Positions 36,722-44,818 of a DNA stretch of 64,000 nucleotides are shown here, piece after piece. Every line of letters starts with the position of its first letter. Position 1 is the first letter of the stretch. The stretch covers positions 46,047-110,046 of the forward strand of contig NZ_FWFF01000012.1 of assembly GCF_900163715.1 (NCBI RefSeq). Direction: 5' to 3'. The stretch comes from Brevibacterium yomogidense. GTDB taxonomy: Bacteria; Actinomycetota; Actinomycetes; Actinomycetales; Brevibacteriaceae. Both the position numbers and the translations under genes were made by a program. A model generated the notes under the pieces. It saw only the letters and a program-made list of their open reading frames with translations, was not told the DNA's origin and did not search any database.

Positions 36722-38418
36722 CCGCCGTGCGGGATGCGGCGGAGGAGCCGGAGGATCCCTCCTCCGCAGACCCTCTCGCCGTACGACCGGGGATCGCCCG
36801 GTTCGCCGTCATGCTCGCGGTGTTCCTGTGCGCGGCGTGCGGGATGGTCTACGAACTGGCGCTCGTCGCGCTGGGGTCGTATCTGCTGGGCAACACGATC
36901 GTCCAGGCGTCGATCGTCCTGTCCGTCATGGTCTTCGCGATGGGCGTCGGATCCTTCGCGGCGAAGGGCCTGGTGCGCTGGCCCGCCGTCAGCTTCGCGC
37001 TCGTCGAGGCCGCGCTGGGGCTGGTCGGCGGCCTGTCCGTCCTGAGCCTCTACCTGGCATTCGCGTTCCTCGACGCGTACACGGTCGCGATGGTGGTGGC
37101 GGCGTTCGTGATCGGCGCTCTGATCGGCGCGGAGATACCCCTGCTCATGGAGATCCTCCAGCGCATCCGCGCGCAGCGGGCGTCCAGTGCCGTCGCTGAC
37201 CTCTTCTCGTTCGACTACGTGGGCGGGCTTGTGGGCGGACTGGCGTTCCCGTTCCTCCTGCTGCCGCTGCTGGGGCTCCCCCACGGGGCGCTGGCCGTGG
37301 GTGCGGTCAACGCGATCACCGGCGTCGGGGTGGTCCTCTGGGTGTATCGCGGCACGCTCACCCGGCGGCTGAAGGTGTGGCTGTCCGTGCTGCTGGTCGC
37401 GGTCCTCGCCGTGCTGGGGGTCGCGTGGGCCGCGACGGACACGATCGAGATCACCGGGCAGCAGAGCATCTACCGGGACACGGTGACCCACTCGGAGCGC
37501 TCCGACTACCAGCAGATCGTCCTCACGCGGGACCACCGCACCGATGACCTGCGGATGTTCCTGAACGGCGACCTGCAGTTCTCGTCGACCGACGAGCACA
37601 GGTACCACGAGTCCCTCGTCCACCCCGCGATGAATGGCCCGCGTGAGGACGTGCTGATCCTGGGCGGCGGCGACGGGATGGCCGCGCGTGAGGTGCTCGA
37701 GTACGACGATGTCGATGCGGTCACGCTCGTCGACCTGGACCCCGCCGTCGTCGAGCTCGCGCAGTCGGACGAGCGCATCAGCGCGCTCAACGAGGGCTCC
37801 CTGTCCGATCCGCGGGTGACCACGATCGCCGCGGACGCCTTCGCGTGGCTGCGCGGCGAAGCGGCGGCCGACGCCTACGACACGATCATCATCGACCTCC
37901 CCGATCCGGACGATGCGGCGACGGCGAAGCTCTACACCGTGGAGTTCTACGGGCTCGTCGCTCGTGCGCTGGCGCCGGAGGGGCGGACGGTGATCCAGGC
38001 CGGATCGCCCTACTTCGCGCCGGAGGCGTACTGGGGCGTCGCGGAATCCGTCCGCCGAGCCGGCCTCGCCGTCACCCCCTACCACGTCGACGTCCCCAGC
38101 TTTGGCGACTGGGGCTTCCTCCTCGCGGGGGCATCGGGAGAGGGTGCGCCGGCAGAGGGAGAGTCGGCAGAAGGAGAGTCGGGTGAGAGCTCACCCGCAG
38201 ACCGCGCTTCCGGCACGGAAGCCGACCCCGGCGGCCCGCCACTGGGTCTCCCCGAGGACGCCCCGGACGACCTCACCTACGCCACGGAGCCGGTCATCGA
38301 CGCCGCAGCCGTCTTCCCTCCGGATCGGGCCCGCGCATCCGTCGGAGAGCCGCAGGCCTCGACCCTGCTGCACCCGTACGTCATCGACCAGCACCGCAGG
38401 GCGTGGGTGGCGTACTGA
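36718..38418 (+). CDS. Membrane-bound spermidine synthase-like protein
   Basis: 566 residues. Seven N-terminal membrane helices (about 23-230) fused to an aminopropyltransferase-fold domain (about 260-480): YQQIVLTRD, GDLQFSSTDEHRYHE, LILGGGDGMAAREVLEYDDVDAVTLVDLDPAVVELA and IIIDLPDPDD. The usual catalytic D-[SA]-[ST]-D-P is DLPDP here. Such fused proteins accompany DUF350/DUF4178 genes; true product unknown, spermidine not proven. An insert of Gly/Glu/Ser repeats (EGESAEGESGES) lies at about 485-510. GTG start by overlap with DUF350. Confidence 0.85.
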   Translation: MTAVRDAAEEPEDPSSADPLAVRPGIARFAVMLAVFLCAACGMVYELALVALGSYLLGNTIVQASIVLSVMVFAMGVGSFAAKGLVRWPAVSFALVEAALGLVGGLSVLSLYLAFAFLDAYTVAMVVAAFVIGALIGAEIPLLMEILQRIRAQRASSAVADLFSFDYVGGLVGGLAFPFLLLPLLGLPHGALAVGAVNAITGVGVVLWVYRGTLTRRLKVWLSVLLVAVLAVLGVAWAATDTIEITGQQSIYRDTVTHSERSDYQQIVLTRDHRTDDLRMFLNGDLQFSSTDEHRYHESLVHPAMNGPREDVLILGGGDGMAAREVLEYDDVDAVTLVDLDPAVVELAQSDERISALNEGSLSDPRVTTIAADAFAWLRGEAAADAYDTIIIDLPDPDDAATAKLYTVEFYGLVARALAPEGRTVIQAGSPYFAPEAYWGVAESVRRAGLAVTPYHVDVPSFGDWGFLLAGASGEGAPAEGESAEGESGESSPADRASGTEADPGGPPLGLPEDAPDDLTYATEPVIDAAAVFPPDRARASVGEPQASTLLHPYVIDQHRRAWVAY

Positions 38419-38480
38419 CCGCAGATCGTGGGCAATCCTTCGCTCGTGGGTCGCGCGGAAGCGGGTCAGCCACTCGACAC

Positions 38481-38520
38481 GGCGGAGCGGGGGCCGTCCG
38501 TGCACGGCCCCCGCTCCGCC
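38481..38520. terminator. Bidirectional terminator
   Basis: Perfect 17-bp stem (38481-38497 with 38504-38520), 6-nt loop CCGTGC, between the convergent synthase and flavin reductase genes. Confidence 0.9.
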
Positions 38521-38544
38521 TCACCGGCCGCTGCTCACCGGTGT

Positions 38545-39060
38545 TCAGACCGCGATCTGCGAGGTCTCGCCCAGAGAGTGCCAGGCCCTGCTGTGGTAGA
38601 CGAGGGGCGGTTCCACCGGAGCATCAGGTTCGGTATGCCGACCCCCGATCTCCTCCCCCTCGACCATGAACAGGGTCCCACCCGCAGCCGGCAGGGTTCC
38701 GGTGATGCGACCTCGGATCCACGCGGCGGCATTGGTGAAGAGGGGCTCTCCGGTCGGCAGCCGTCGCCAGAGGCTCGTGTCCGCGAACCGATCGATGCCG
38801 CTCGTGGCACCTAACTGCGCGAGATCGAGCTGACGTGAGCTCAGCAGGTGGACGACAACCGTATCCGCGCGCAGCAGAGTCGGCGTGCTCGACGACCGTG
38901 CGGACGCGGAGAAGGCGACCGTCGGCGGATCCGCATCCACCGAGCAGACGGAGGTGGCAGTCATCGCGACCGGGCCTTCGCCCGCATCAGCCGTGACGAG
39001 CGCGACTCCCGCGGGATGATTGCGAAAGGCAGTGACGAACTGCTGTGTGAGTGCATTCAT
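38545..39060 (-). CDS. Flavin reductase-like (FMN-binding split barrel) protein
   Basis: 171 residues. HPAGVALVTADAGEGPVAMTATSVCSVDADPPTVAFSASARSSS is the FMN-binding signature of the HpaC/small-component flavin reductases that supply reduced flavin to two-component monooxygenases. It follows the luciferase-like monooxygenase gene by 46 bp on the same strand, so it is the likely reductase partner. Start MNALTQQF with GAGAGGAG 8 nt upstream; 50 upstream in-frame codons are spurious. Confidence 0.9.
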   Translation of the reverse strand: MNALTQQFVTAFRNHPAGVALVTADAGEGPVAMTATSVCSVDADPPTVAFSASARSSSTPTLLRADTVVVHLLSSRQLDLAQLGATSGIDRFADTSLWRRLPTGEPLFTNAAAWIRGRITGTLPAAGGTLFMVEGEEIGGRHTEPDAPVEPPLVYHSRAWHSLGETSQIAV

Positions 39061-39106
39061 GACGTGCTCCTCTCGTAGGAACGCAATCGGATAGTGGTCT
39101 GTCGGC

Positions 39107-40207
39107 TCAGACTGCAGCGCCGACCGGCGCGTCCACGCGAGTGGCGACCTCGGTGGCGAGCAGCCGCATCGACTCCTGCTCGTACACCTCGTGCGCCGGG
39201 TTGGAACCATCGAGCATCGTCGTGAGCAGGGTGCCGAACGGTGCCCTCTCCCGGATCTCAGCGATTCGCCGTGCGACTGTTTCCGGCGACCCGAGGATCA
39301 CCATGTCCTCGATGAGGTCATCGACGGTGACGTCCGCATCGTCCTTACCGGTGCCATTCATGACGGCACCTGCGCCGAGCCCGTAGAACAGGTTCCAGAG
39401 GTAGTGGAAGTAGTGGAAGTTCGGGCCGGCCGGGTCGAAGGCCCTTTCACGTGCCTCTTCGTCGGTGGGCGCGACGAGGACGTTGCGCGCCACCCGCCAG
39501 TTCTCACCGGTCGGCTCCTCCCCGCGCTCGCCATAGCCTTCGACGATCTTGTCCCAGTGGGAATACACGGTCGAGAGGGGAACGAAGTTGGCTGACATCG
39601 GGATCCAGCCCTGCACGATGGCCTGCTTCACACTGTTCGACGCCGGAGACATCGCGGTCGCGGCGATCGGCGGGTGGGGACGCTGGAACGGCTTGATGGG
39701 TTGGCCGATGCTCAGCTCCGCATTCACCGTCTCATCGATGGAGAACGGGTAGTGCTTGCCGGTGAAGTGGAATGGCGCCGTGCCAGTCCACAGCTCCTTG
39801 ATGATCGAGACCGACTCGATCATGCGCTCGTTGCGCTCCTGGCCGTCCATGACGCCGAAGGCTTCCCAATCACTTGCCAGACCGCCCTGGCCGACGCCCC
39901 AGATGAAGCGGCCGCGCGCCATGTTGTCGAACTGCGCGACAGTCGCGGCGGCCATCGCAGGGTGGTACATCGGCAGCGCAGTCACTCCACTGCCCAGCGT
40001 GATGTTCTTCGTCCGGTGGATGACGGAGGCCATGAGCATGAGGGGTGAAGCGACGGGCTCCGTCGCGCACGTCTGGTGCTCGCCGATGAACGCCTCCGAG
40101 TAGCCGAGCTCGTCTGCCAGGACAATCCTGTTCGCATCTGATTCGTAGGCGTCGGCCAGTGAGACGTCAGCGGGGTGGATAGGCATTCCGAAGAGTCCGA
40201 GTTTCAT
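39107..40207 (-). CDS. LLM-class flavin-dependent monooxygenase
   Basis: 366 residues, bacterial luciferase superfamily (TIM barrel). MKLGLFGMPIHP, FIGEHQTCATEPVASPLMLMASVIHRTKNITLGSGV and RGRFIWGVGQGGLASDWEAFG are the usual flavin/substrate-strand motifs; the pattern is closest to limonene 1,2-monooxygenase (LimB)/alkanal monooxygenase alpha-like proteins. It needs reduced flavin from the adjacent reductase. Same strand and just downstream of a Fis-type activator; a candidate operator lies about 200 bp upstream. Substrate not known. Confidence 0.88.
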   Translation of the reverse strand: MKLGLFGMPIHPADVSLADAYESDANRIVLADELGYSEAFIGEHQTCATEPVASPLMLMASVIHRTKNITLGSGVTALPMYHPAMAAATVAQFDNMARGRFIWGVGQGGLASDWEAFGVMDGQERNERMIESVSIIKELWTGTAPFHFTGKHYPFSIDETVNAELSIGQPIKPFQRPHPPIAATAMSPASNSVKQAIVQGWIPMSANFVPLSTVYSHWDKIVEGYGERGEEPTGENWRVARNVLVAPTDEEARERAFDPAGPNFHYFHYLWNLFYGLGAGAVMNGTGKDDADVTVDDLIEDMVILGSPETVARRIAEIRERAPFGTLLTTMLDGSNPAHEVYEQESMRLLATEVATRVDAPVGAAV

Positions 40208-40507
40208 GATCCCTGCGCCTTTCGTGGGGTCGGAATTAGTGCTCTGTGGGCTGGGCCCGTGGAGGGCCCAGCCGCTGCGTAGACCTCGTGCCCGTCTTTG
40301 AGCCGAGATCCACTGTGTGAGGCAGCTGAGCGGGACGTCGCCGCCCCGTCTCTGTGGTGCATCTCACTGCGAGCCTACGAATCGCATTCGCTGTTCGCGC
40401 CCGGGTGTTCAGAAGATGAACAGTCGCGTTCAGTGATGACGATCCGTCGACAGCGTGATCGATGAGTGAAGACGTGCAGTGCGGCGGAGAAACGTCAGAG
40501 AAAGACG
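40208..40507. promoter_or_regulatory. 300-bp intergenic region: leader hairpin and regulator site for the monooxygenase operon
   Basis: No gene. It holds a perfect 10-bp hairpin (40249-40258 with 40264-40273, loop GTGGA) in the presumed leader, either the activator gene's terminator or an attenuator. It also holds the dyad at 40404-40424. No clear -10/-35 pair or -24/-12 (GG-N10-GC) site could be fixed. Confidence 0.5.
40404..40424. promoter_or_regulatory. Candidate operator, copy 1 (TGTTCA-N5-TGAACA)
   Basis: TGTTCA (40406-40411) and TGAACA (40417-40422) form a perfect dyad within GGTGTTCAGAAGATGAACAG. The same pattern, TGTnCAGA-N3-TGnACA, recurs at 41496-41516 upstream of the activator gene. 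Two sites flanking the regulator fit autoregulation plus control of the monooxygenase genes. Confidence 0.55.
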
Positions 40508-41431
40508 TCAGAGTCGGTAGCGACGAATGCGCGCATACAGAGTGCCTCGGGACAGGCCCAGGCGCTCCGCCGCGTCAGACTTGTTCCCCTCGCACTCCCG
40601 GAGCACAGAGGCGATGACACTGCGCTCCGCCTCCTCGAGAAGGGTGAGCGAACCTTCGTCACCGCCGGGTCGTCCTGTCTCGAGCGACTCGGCGCGCGGA
40701 ATGTCGAACACCGCCGAGGCACCGTCGACCCACGTTCCCTTCGTCACCGGCACGACCTGCACCCGGTGACCGGTGGGCAGAACCATTTCCTTAGCAGCCA
40801 CGGACAGCGTCGACAGTGACTCCCACAGTTCGCGACGATTGACGGATGCGAGCTGAGGAGTCAGCGCGTCCTCGGCGATGAGGGTGTGTTCATCGAATGT
40901 CGCAACAGCGTTGGGCACGTGGGAGGTGAGACGTCGGTGCGCGTCGGCCAACCGCAGCGGACGGGGCGGAGTGGCCCGGATCAGCTCGCTCCGGATCTGG
41001 GAGACGATGAGCTTGAGCGCGATCGCGACATGTGAGTGCGATGCCTTGAGATGCCCGGTCACGTTGACGACTCCGCACACTTCCGAGGTGACCGGGTGCA
41101 GCACTGGGCTGGCAGCGCACACGAGCTCGAAGAACCTCTCGTCGTCGTGGTCGGCACCTCGGACCAACGATGAGGTGCCCAGCCGGAGAGCCGTCCCGAT
41201 GTCGTTCCTGCCCGCCACGTCGGTGTCGAGCTCCGCACCAGCGCCCAATGACAGTGAGCGGATCTCACGCTCGATCCGTGGGTCCGACGACCACTCGACG
41301 GAGACGAGGCCCTTCTCATCCGCGAACGCGACCCAGCTCGTGGTGACCTCGAGCTCACTGCGATTCCGTTCGAGCACGCGCAGCACGATGCGGCGCAGCG
41401 GTTCCCCACGTGCCGCCGATTCCTGTCCCAT
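40508..41431 (-). CDS. Fis-type helix-turn-helix activator with GAF-like sensor, no AAA+ domain
   Basis: 307 residues. The N-terminal 170 residues look like the GAF-like sensor of AcoR/MimR-type activators (SSLVRGADHDDERFFELVCAASPVLHPVTSEVCGVVNVTG). The C-terminus is a Fis helix-turn-helix: VIASVLRECEGNKSDAAERLGLSRGTLYARIRRY. The central sigma54-contacting ATPase domain (GAFTGA) is absent, so it must act with another sigma factor, as in many actinobacterial members. ATG chosen with GGAGGTCGT directly upstream; the extra 30 upstream codons have none. Same direction as the monooxygenase operon. Confidence 0.88.
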   Translation of the reverse strand: MGQESAARGEPLRRIVLRVLERNRSELEVTTSWVAFADEKGLVSVEWSSDPRIEREIRSLSLGAGAELDTDVAGRNDIGTALRLGTSSLVRGADHDDERFFELVCAASPVLHPVTSEVCGVVNVTGHLKASHSHVAIALKLIVSQIRSELIRATPPRPLRLADAHRRLTSHVPNAVATFDEHTLIAEDALTPQLASVNRRELWESLSTLSVAAKEMVLPTGHRVQVVPVTKGTWVDGASAVFDIPRAESLETGRPGGDEGSLTLLEEAERSVIASVLRECEGNKSDAAERLGLSRGTLYARIRRYRL

Positions 41432-41495
41432 ACGACCTCCACAGCGCGCCTTTGCGTGAATGCGATCATAATCCTCACCTGTGCGGACCGATCGT

Positions 41496-41516
41496 GGTGT
41501 ACAGATTCTGCACACC
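41496..41516. promoter_or_regulatory. Candidate operator, copy 2 (TGTACA-N5-TGCACA)
   Basis: GGTGTACAGATTCTGCACACC reads almost the same on both strands (3 mismatched pair positions in 21). It lies 65 bp upstream of the activator start and shares GGTGTnCAGA and the TGnACA arm with the site at 40404. Confidence 0.55.
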
Positions 41517-41659
41517 GTCATAGCGGATGCGCACGGAGTGCGGCATCGACACCTGCGGGAATCGGTTCTCAGCTCGTTCAGGTCGAACCCGGGTTCACCA
41601 TCAGGATCGTCGATGCGCTCGGTGCACGACTGGCGCAGACAGCCACGCGACCGCCCCCA

Positions 41660-42604
41660 TCACGGGTGCTCGCGGATCCAGTCGATCACGGACCCCGCCA
41701 CCACGTCCGGCTCCTGCTCCGGCAGCCAGTGGGAGGCGCCGGGGATCTCCACGAAGCGGTAGTCGCCCTCGACGTACTGGCCGGTGAGCTCCGCTGCGCC
41801 GCGTGTGAATGCCAGGTCCTCGCTGCCCCACACGTAGAGGGTGGGAACGGTGACCGGCCCGTCCTCCGGGCGCGCTCCGCCATACGCCAGGTAGTACGCG
41901 AGTGCGGCTTTCAGGGCCCCGGGCTGGGAGAACCGGTCGATGTACGACTGGACCCGGTCCTCGGCGAAGGTCCCGTCGTAGAGCGCGGCGAGCTTCGCGC
42001 CGCCGTCCGCGAGCATCCGCTCCTCGACTCCTGCGGGGTCCTTGCGGATCCGCCGCATGTAGTGCATCCGCTCGTACTGGTCCGGGTCCTCCGCGATGCG
42101 GGTCGCGTGCGCGACCGGATGCGCCGTCGACACCGAGGTGAACGTGGCGAGCGCCTCCGGGTGCTGCGCCGCATACGACCAGCCCAGCACGCCGCCCCAG
42201 TCGTGGCCCACCAGGTGGAAGCGGTCGAGGCCCCATGCGCGGCGGAGCCCGTCGAGGTCGTCGAGGAGCCGGTCGAGGGCGTAGTCGGCGACGTCCTCGG
42301 GTCGCGCGCCCGGCGAGTACCCGCGCTGGTCGTAGGCGATGACGTCGATGCCGGCCGCGGCCAGCTGCCGCGCCGTGTCCTCCCAGCAGGCCGCGAACTG
42401 CGGCCACCCGTGGACCAGCACCGCGACGGGGCGGTCTGCCGCATCTCCCGTCGCCGGCACGCGGAAGCCGTCGAAGACCAGCCCGTCCAGGTCGGTCGTG
42501 AATGTCTCGCCGCCCAGTCGTGCGGCGATGGACTTGTTGTCGTACGGGCTGCCGACGTGCGTGTCCACACGTACCGCACCGTCTGTGTGATCTGCGTCTC
42601 CCAT
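41660..42604 (-). CDS. Alpha/beta hydrolase, epoxide hydrolase/haloalkane dehalogenase type
   Basis: 314 residues. HGWPQFAACWEDTARQL is the oxyanion HGxP motif; nucleophile Asp in LVGHDWGGVLGW; the catalytic His in PGASHWLPEQEPD. An Asp nucleophile with WGG is typical of soluble epoxide hydrolases and dehalogenases, not esterases. It lies beside a monooxygenase module on the same strand, so it could open an epoxide product (inference), though it has its own start region. Divergent from the flavodoxin gene, 29 bp apart. Confidence 0.85.
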   Translation of the reverse strand: MGDADHTDGAVRVDTHVGSPYDNKSIAARLGGETFTTDLDGLVFDGFRVPATGDAADRPVAVLVHGWPQFAACWEDTARQLAAAGIDVIAYDQRGYSPGARPEDVADYALDRLLDDLDGLRRAWGLDRFHLVGHDWGGVLGWSYAAQHPEALATFTSVSTAHPVAHATRIAEDPDQYERMHYMRRIRKDPAGVEERMLADGGAKLAALYDGTFAEDRVQSYIDRFSQPGALKAALAYYLAYGGARPEDGPVTVPTLYVWGSEDLAFTRGAAELTGQYVEGDYRFVEIPGASHWLPEQEPDVVAGSVIDWIREHP

Positions 42605-42621
42605 GGCTCCACAGTAGGCGG

Positions 42622-42627
42622 TAGCGT
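42622..42627 (+). promoter_or_regulatory. -10 box of the flavodoxin-like gene (leaderless)
   Basis: TAGCGT, 6 nt before the ATG at 42634. The GGAGGT between them touches the ATG and is too close to serve as a ribosome site, which favours leaderless initiation. Confidence 0.5.
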
Positions 42628-42633
42628 GGAGGT

Positions 42634-43095
42634 ATGGCTCGCATCCTGCTCATCCATCATTCGCCGACGGAGTCCACGCGGGGCATCGCCGATGCCGCGC
42701 TGAGTGCTGCGCAGATCCCCGACCTCGCGGAGCTGGGCGACCTGGAGCTGGTCGAGGTCGCGGCTCTGGAGCCGGACATCGACCAGGTGCTGGCCGCCGA
42801 CGCCTACGTCCTGGGCACCACCGCGAACTTCGGCTACATCTCCGGCGCGCTCAAGCACTTCTTCGACACCGTCTACGACCATGTCCGCGAGCAGACGGCG
42901 GGTCGGCCGTTCTCGTACTGGATCCACGGCGGCTACGACACGACGGGTGCGGAGAAGGCGATGGAGGCGATCACCACCGGGATCGGGTGGAAGCTCTCCC
43001 ACGACCCCGTCGTCTGGACCGGCGCGGTCGAGGACTCCCACCTCGAGCAGGTGCAGGAGATGACCGCGACGGTCATGGCATCAGCCCTGGAGTGA
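42634..43095 (+). CDS. Flavodoxin-like / NADPH-dependent FMN reductase family protein
   Basis: 153 residues. ILLIHHSPTESTRGIADA is the phosphate-binding loop for FMN, and LGTTANFGYISGALKHFFDTVYDH the second flavin loop (the LGTP.Y..G..K.F.D pattern of the family). Electron-transfer partner unknown. The 3' end of the gene forms the first unit of a 17-bp tandem repeat array. Confidence 0.85.
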   Translation: MARILLIHHSPTESTRGIADAALSAAQIPDLAELGDLELVEVAALEPDIDQVLAADAYVLGTTANFGYISGALKHFFDTVYDHVREQTAGRPFSYWIHGGYDTTGAEKAMEAITTGIGWKLSHDPVVWTGAVEDSHLEQVQEMTATVMASALE

Positions 43096-43188
43096 CGCTC
43101 TCACTGGAGTGGCCTTCACGCTGGAATGGGCTTCGCGCTGGAATGGCCTTCACGCTGGAATGGGCTTCGCGCTGCAGTGACCCTCACC
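43087..43188. repeat. Six tandem 17-bp units across two convergent gene ends
   Basis: Units of CTGGAATGGGCTTCGCG / CTGGAATGGCCTTCACG type, starting inside the last codons of the flavodoxin gene and ending inside the last codons of purU. Units 3 and 5 are identical; unit 4 differs from them at two positions; units 1, 2 and 6 are more diverged. There is no hairpin terminator in this interval. Confidence 0.9.
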
Positions 43189-44089
43189 GCAGCACGACGG
43201 TGCGCCCTCCCTGCATGATGACGCGGTGCTCGGCGTGCATCCTGACGGCGTCGGTCAATGCCGCGACCTCCGCGTCCTGGCCGTGCCGCTGCAGGTCCGC
43301 GGGACTGTAGGAGTGGTCGACGGGAGCGACCCGCTGCGTGATGATCGGCCCCTCGTCCAGGTCGCTGGTGACGTAGTGGGCGGTCGCCCCGACCATCTTG
43401 ACGCCGCGCTCGAATGCCTGGTGGTAGGGCTTGGCGCCCTTGAAGCTGGGCAGGAAGGAGTGGTGGATGTTGATGCAGCGGCCGCTCAGCTCCTCCGTGA
43501 GCCCCTCCGACAGGACCTGCATGTAGCGGGCGAGCACCACGAGCTCCGCGCCGGTCTCCTCGACGATCTCCAGGAGGCGCCCCTCGGCCTGCGGCTTGGT
43601 GTCGCGGGTGACGGGCACGTGGTGGAACGGGACGCCGTGCCATTCCACGAGCGACCGGTGGTCCTCATGGTTCGAGACCACCGCGGCGATGTCCACGGGG
43701 AGATGACCGGACTGCGCCCGGTAGAGCAGGTCGCGCAGGCAGTGCACCCACTTCGACACCATGAGGACGACCGGCATGCGACGTGCGAGGGGCCACAGGC
43801 GAAGCGTCATCCCGAACTCATTCGCGATGACGTCCAGGTCTGCGCTCAGGGCGGATTCCGCATCGTGCCCCTCGCCTCCAGCCGGCGCGGCGGGCACCGT
43901 GAAGGTGAAGCGGGCGAAGAAGGTGCCGTGGACGGCGTCCTCGAAGGTCTTCGATTCCGTCACGTTGCATCCGTGCTCGCTCAGGACGCGGCTCACCCCT
44001 GCGACGATGCCGGGACGGTCATCGCAGTGGAGGGTGAGGACGTAGGAGCCGGTCGCCGCATCCGGGGAGACCGTGTCGTGGGAAGTCAT
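43184..44089 (-). CDS. purU: Formyltetrahydrofolate deformylase
   Basis: 301 residues. Hydrolyses 10-formyl-THF to formate and THF, feeding PurT and balancing one-carbon units. An N-terminal ACT domain (LTLHCDDRPGIVAGVSRVLSEHGCNVTES) senses metabolites; the catalytic domain has RMPVVLMVSKWVHCLRDLLYR, the active-site NIHHSFLPSFKGAKPYHQAFERGVK (Asn/His) and the Asp in VTSDLDEGPII. ATG 44089 preferred to a TTG four codons earlier; no strong ribosome site for either. Confidence 0.96.
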   Translation of the reverse strand: MTSHDTVSPDAATGSYVLTLHCDDRPGIVAGVSRVLSEHGCNVTESKTFEDAVHGTFFARFTFTVPAAPAGGEGHDAESALSADLDVIANEFGMTLRLWPLARRMPVVLMVSKWVHCLRDLLYRAQSGHLPVDIAAVVSNHEDHRSLVEWHGVPFHHVPVTRDTKPQAEGRLLEIVEETGAELVVLARYMQVLSEGLTEELSGRCINIHHSFLPSFKGAKPYHQAFERGVKMVGATAHYVTSDLDEGPIITQRVAPVDHSYSPADLQRHGQDAEVAALTDAVRMHAEHRVIMQGGRTVVLR

Positions 44090-44195
44090 GGAGACATTCA
44101 AGCATCCCGGGTCCTCTCGCTCATCAGGGCCTGGAGCCTTCTCGCCCGTCGGGGGCCGGTTCGCCCTTCAGCGGGGGCTGGACTAGACTGGCTCC

Positions 44196-44285
44196 CGGCT
44201 TCCCACGCGGCGTCATCTTGCGAACTCCCCCAGGGCCGAAAGGCAGCAAGGGTAAGTGAGCTCTGGCGGGTGCGTGGGAAGTCCT
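44196..44285 (+). ncRNA. ffs: Signal recognition particle RNA (4.5S type)
   Basis: About 90 nt. The conserved domain IV apex is plain: GGGCC-GAAA-GGC with the asymmetric loop partner AGCAAGGGTA at 44233-44253. The ends pair as GGCTTCCCACGC (44197-44208) with GCGTGGGAAGTCC (44272-44284). It binds Ffh and directs membrane and secreted proteins to the translocon. It lies between the divergent purU and maoC genes; exact ends are estimated by pairing. A short TTT follows at 44285. Confidence 0.92.
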
Positions 44286-44288
44286 TTA

Positions 44289-44336
44289 CGTTCCGTTGAG
44301 GAGCCGTTCCGTTGAGGAGCCGTTCCAGCGAGGAGT
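44289..44336. repeat. Three tandem 16-bp units, each carrying a GAGGAG
   Basis: CGTTCCGTTGAGGAGC at 44289-44304 and 44305-44320 (identical), and a diverged third copy at 44321-44336 (CGTTCCAGCGAGGAGT). The third GAGGAG is the ribosome site of the MaoC gene; the first two are spare copies further upstream. Confidence 0.85.
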
Positions 44337-44341
44337 CGATG

Positions 44342-44818
44342 ATGACAGAAGCCACTCCGGGCACGTCCACGGATGCGTCCGTCCGCCTGCCCGCGGAGCA
44401 GATCCCCATCGGAGTCGAGCGGAAGATCGGGTCGCACACGGTGACAGAGGACGAGGTGCTCGCCTTCGGCCGCGACTGGGACCCCCAGTACTTCCACGTG
44501 GACGCGGCTGCGGCGGAGGAATCGGACTTCGGCGGTCTCATCGCCAGCGGCATCCACACTCTTGCCGTCTTCCAGCGGCTCAGTGTCGAGACGGTGCTCA
44601 GCGGCTTCGACATCATCGCGGGCAAGCAGCTGCGCTCCGTGCGGTTCCTGCGGCCCGTCCGGCCTGGCGACACACTCACCGGCTCGATGCGGGTGGAGGA
44701 GATGAGCCCGCCGAAGAACGGCCGAGCCGTCGGCGTCTCATCCGGAACACTCGTGAACCAGCACGGCAAGCAGGTCCTCGACGTCACGGTCGACTTCGTG
44801 GCCCGCGCCCAGGGCTGA
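44342..44818 (+). CDS. MaoC-like (hot-dog fold) acyl dehydratase
   Basis: 158 residues. Family motif AFGRDWDPQYFHVDAAAAEESDFGGLIASGIHTLAVFQRL holds the catalytic Asp/His pair (DWDPQYFH) of (R)-specific enoyl-CoA hydratases. Single-domain stand-alone enzyme, cytoplasmic; the acyl substrate cannot be told. The second of two adjacent ATGs was chosen (6 nt from AGGAG); the first at 44339 is only 3 nt away. Confidence 0.85.
   Translation: MTEATPGTSTDASVRLPAEQIPIGVERKIGSHTVTEDEVLAFGRDWDPQYFHVDAAAAEESDFGGLIASGIHTLAVFQRLSVETVLSGFDIIAGKQLRSVRFLRPVRPGDTLTGSMRVEEMSPPKNGRAVGVSSGTLVNQHGKQVLDVTVDFVARAQG

Noticed and set aside
40249..40273. Hairpin as a riboswitch
   Set aside because: A simple 10-bp GC hairpin with no conserved aptamer features.
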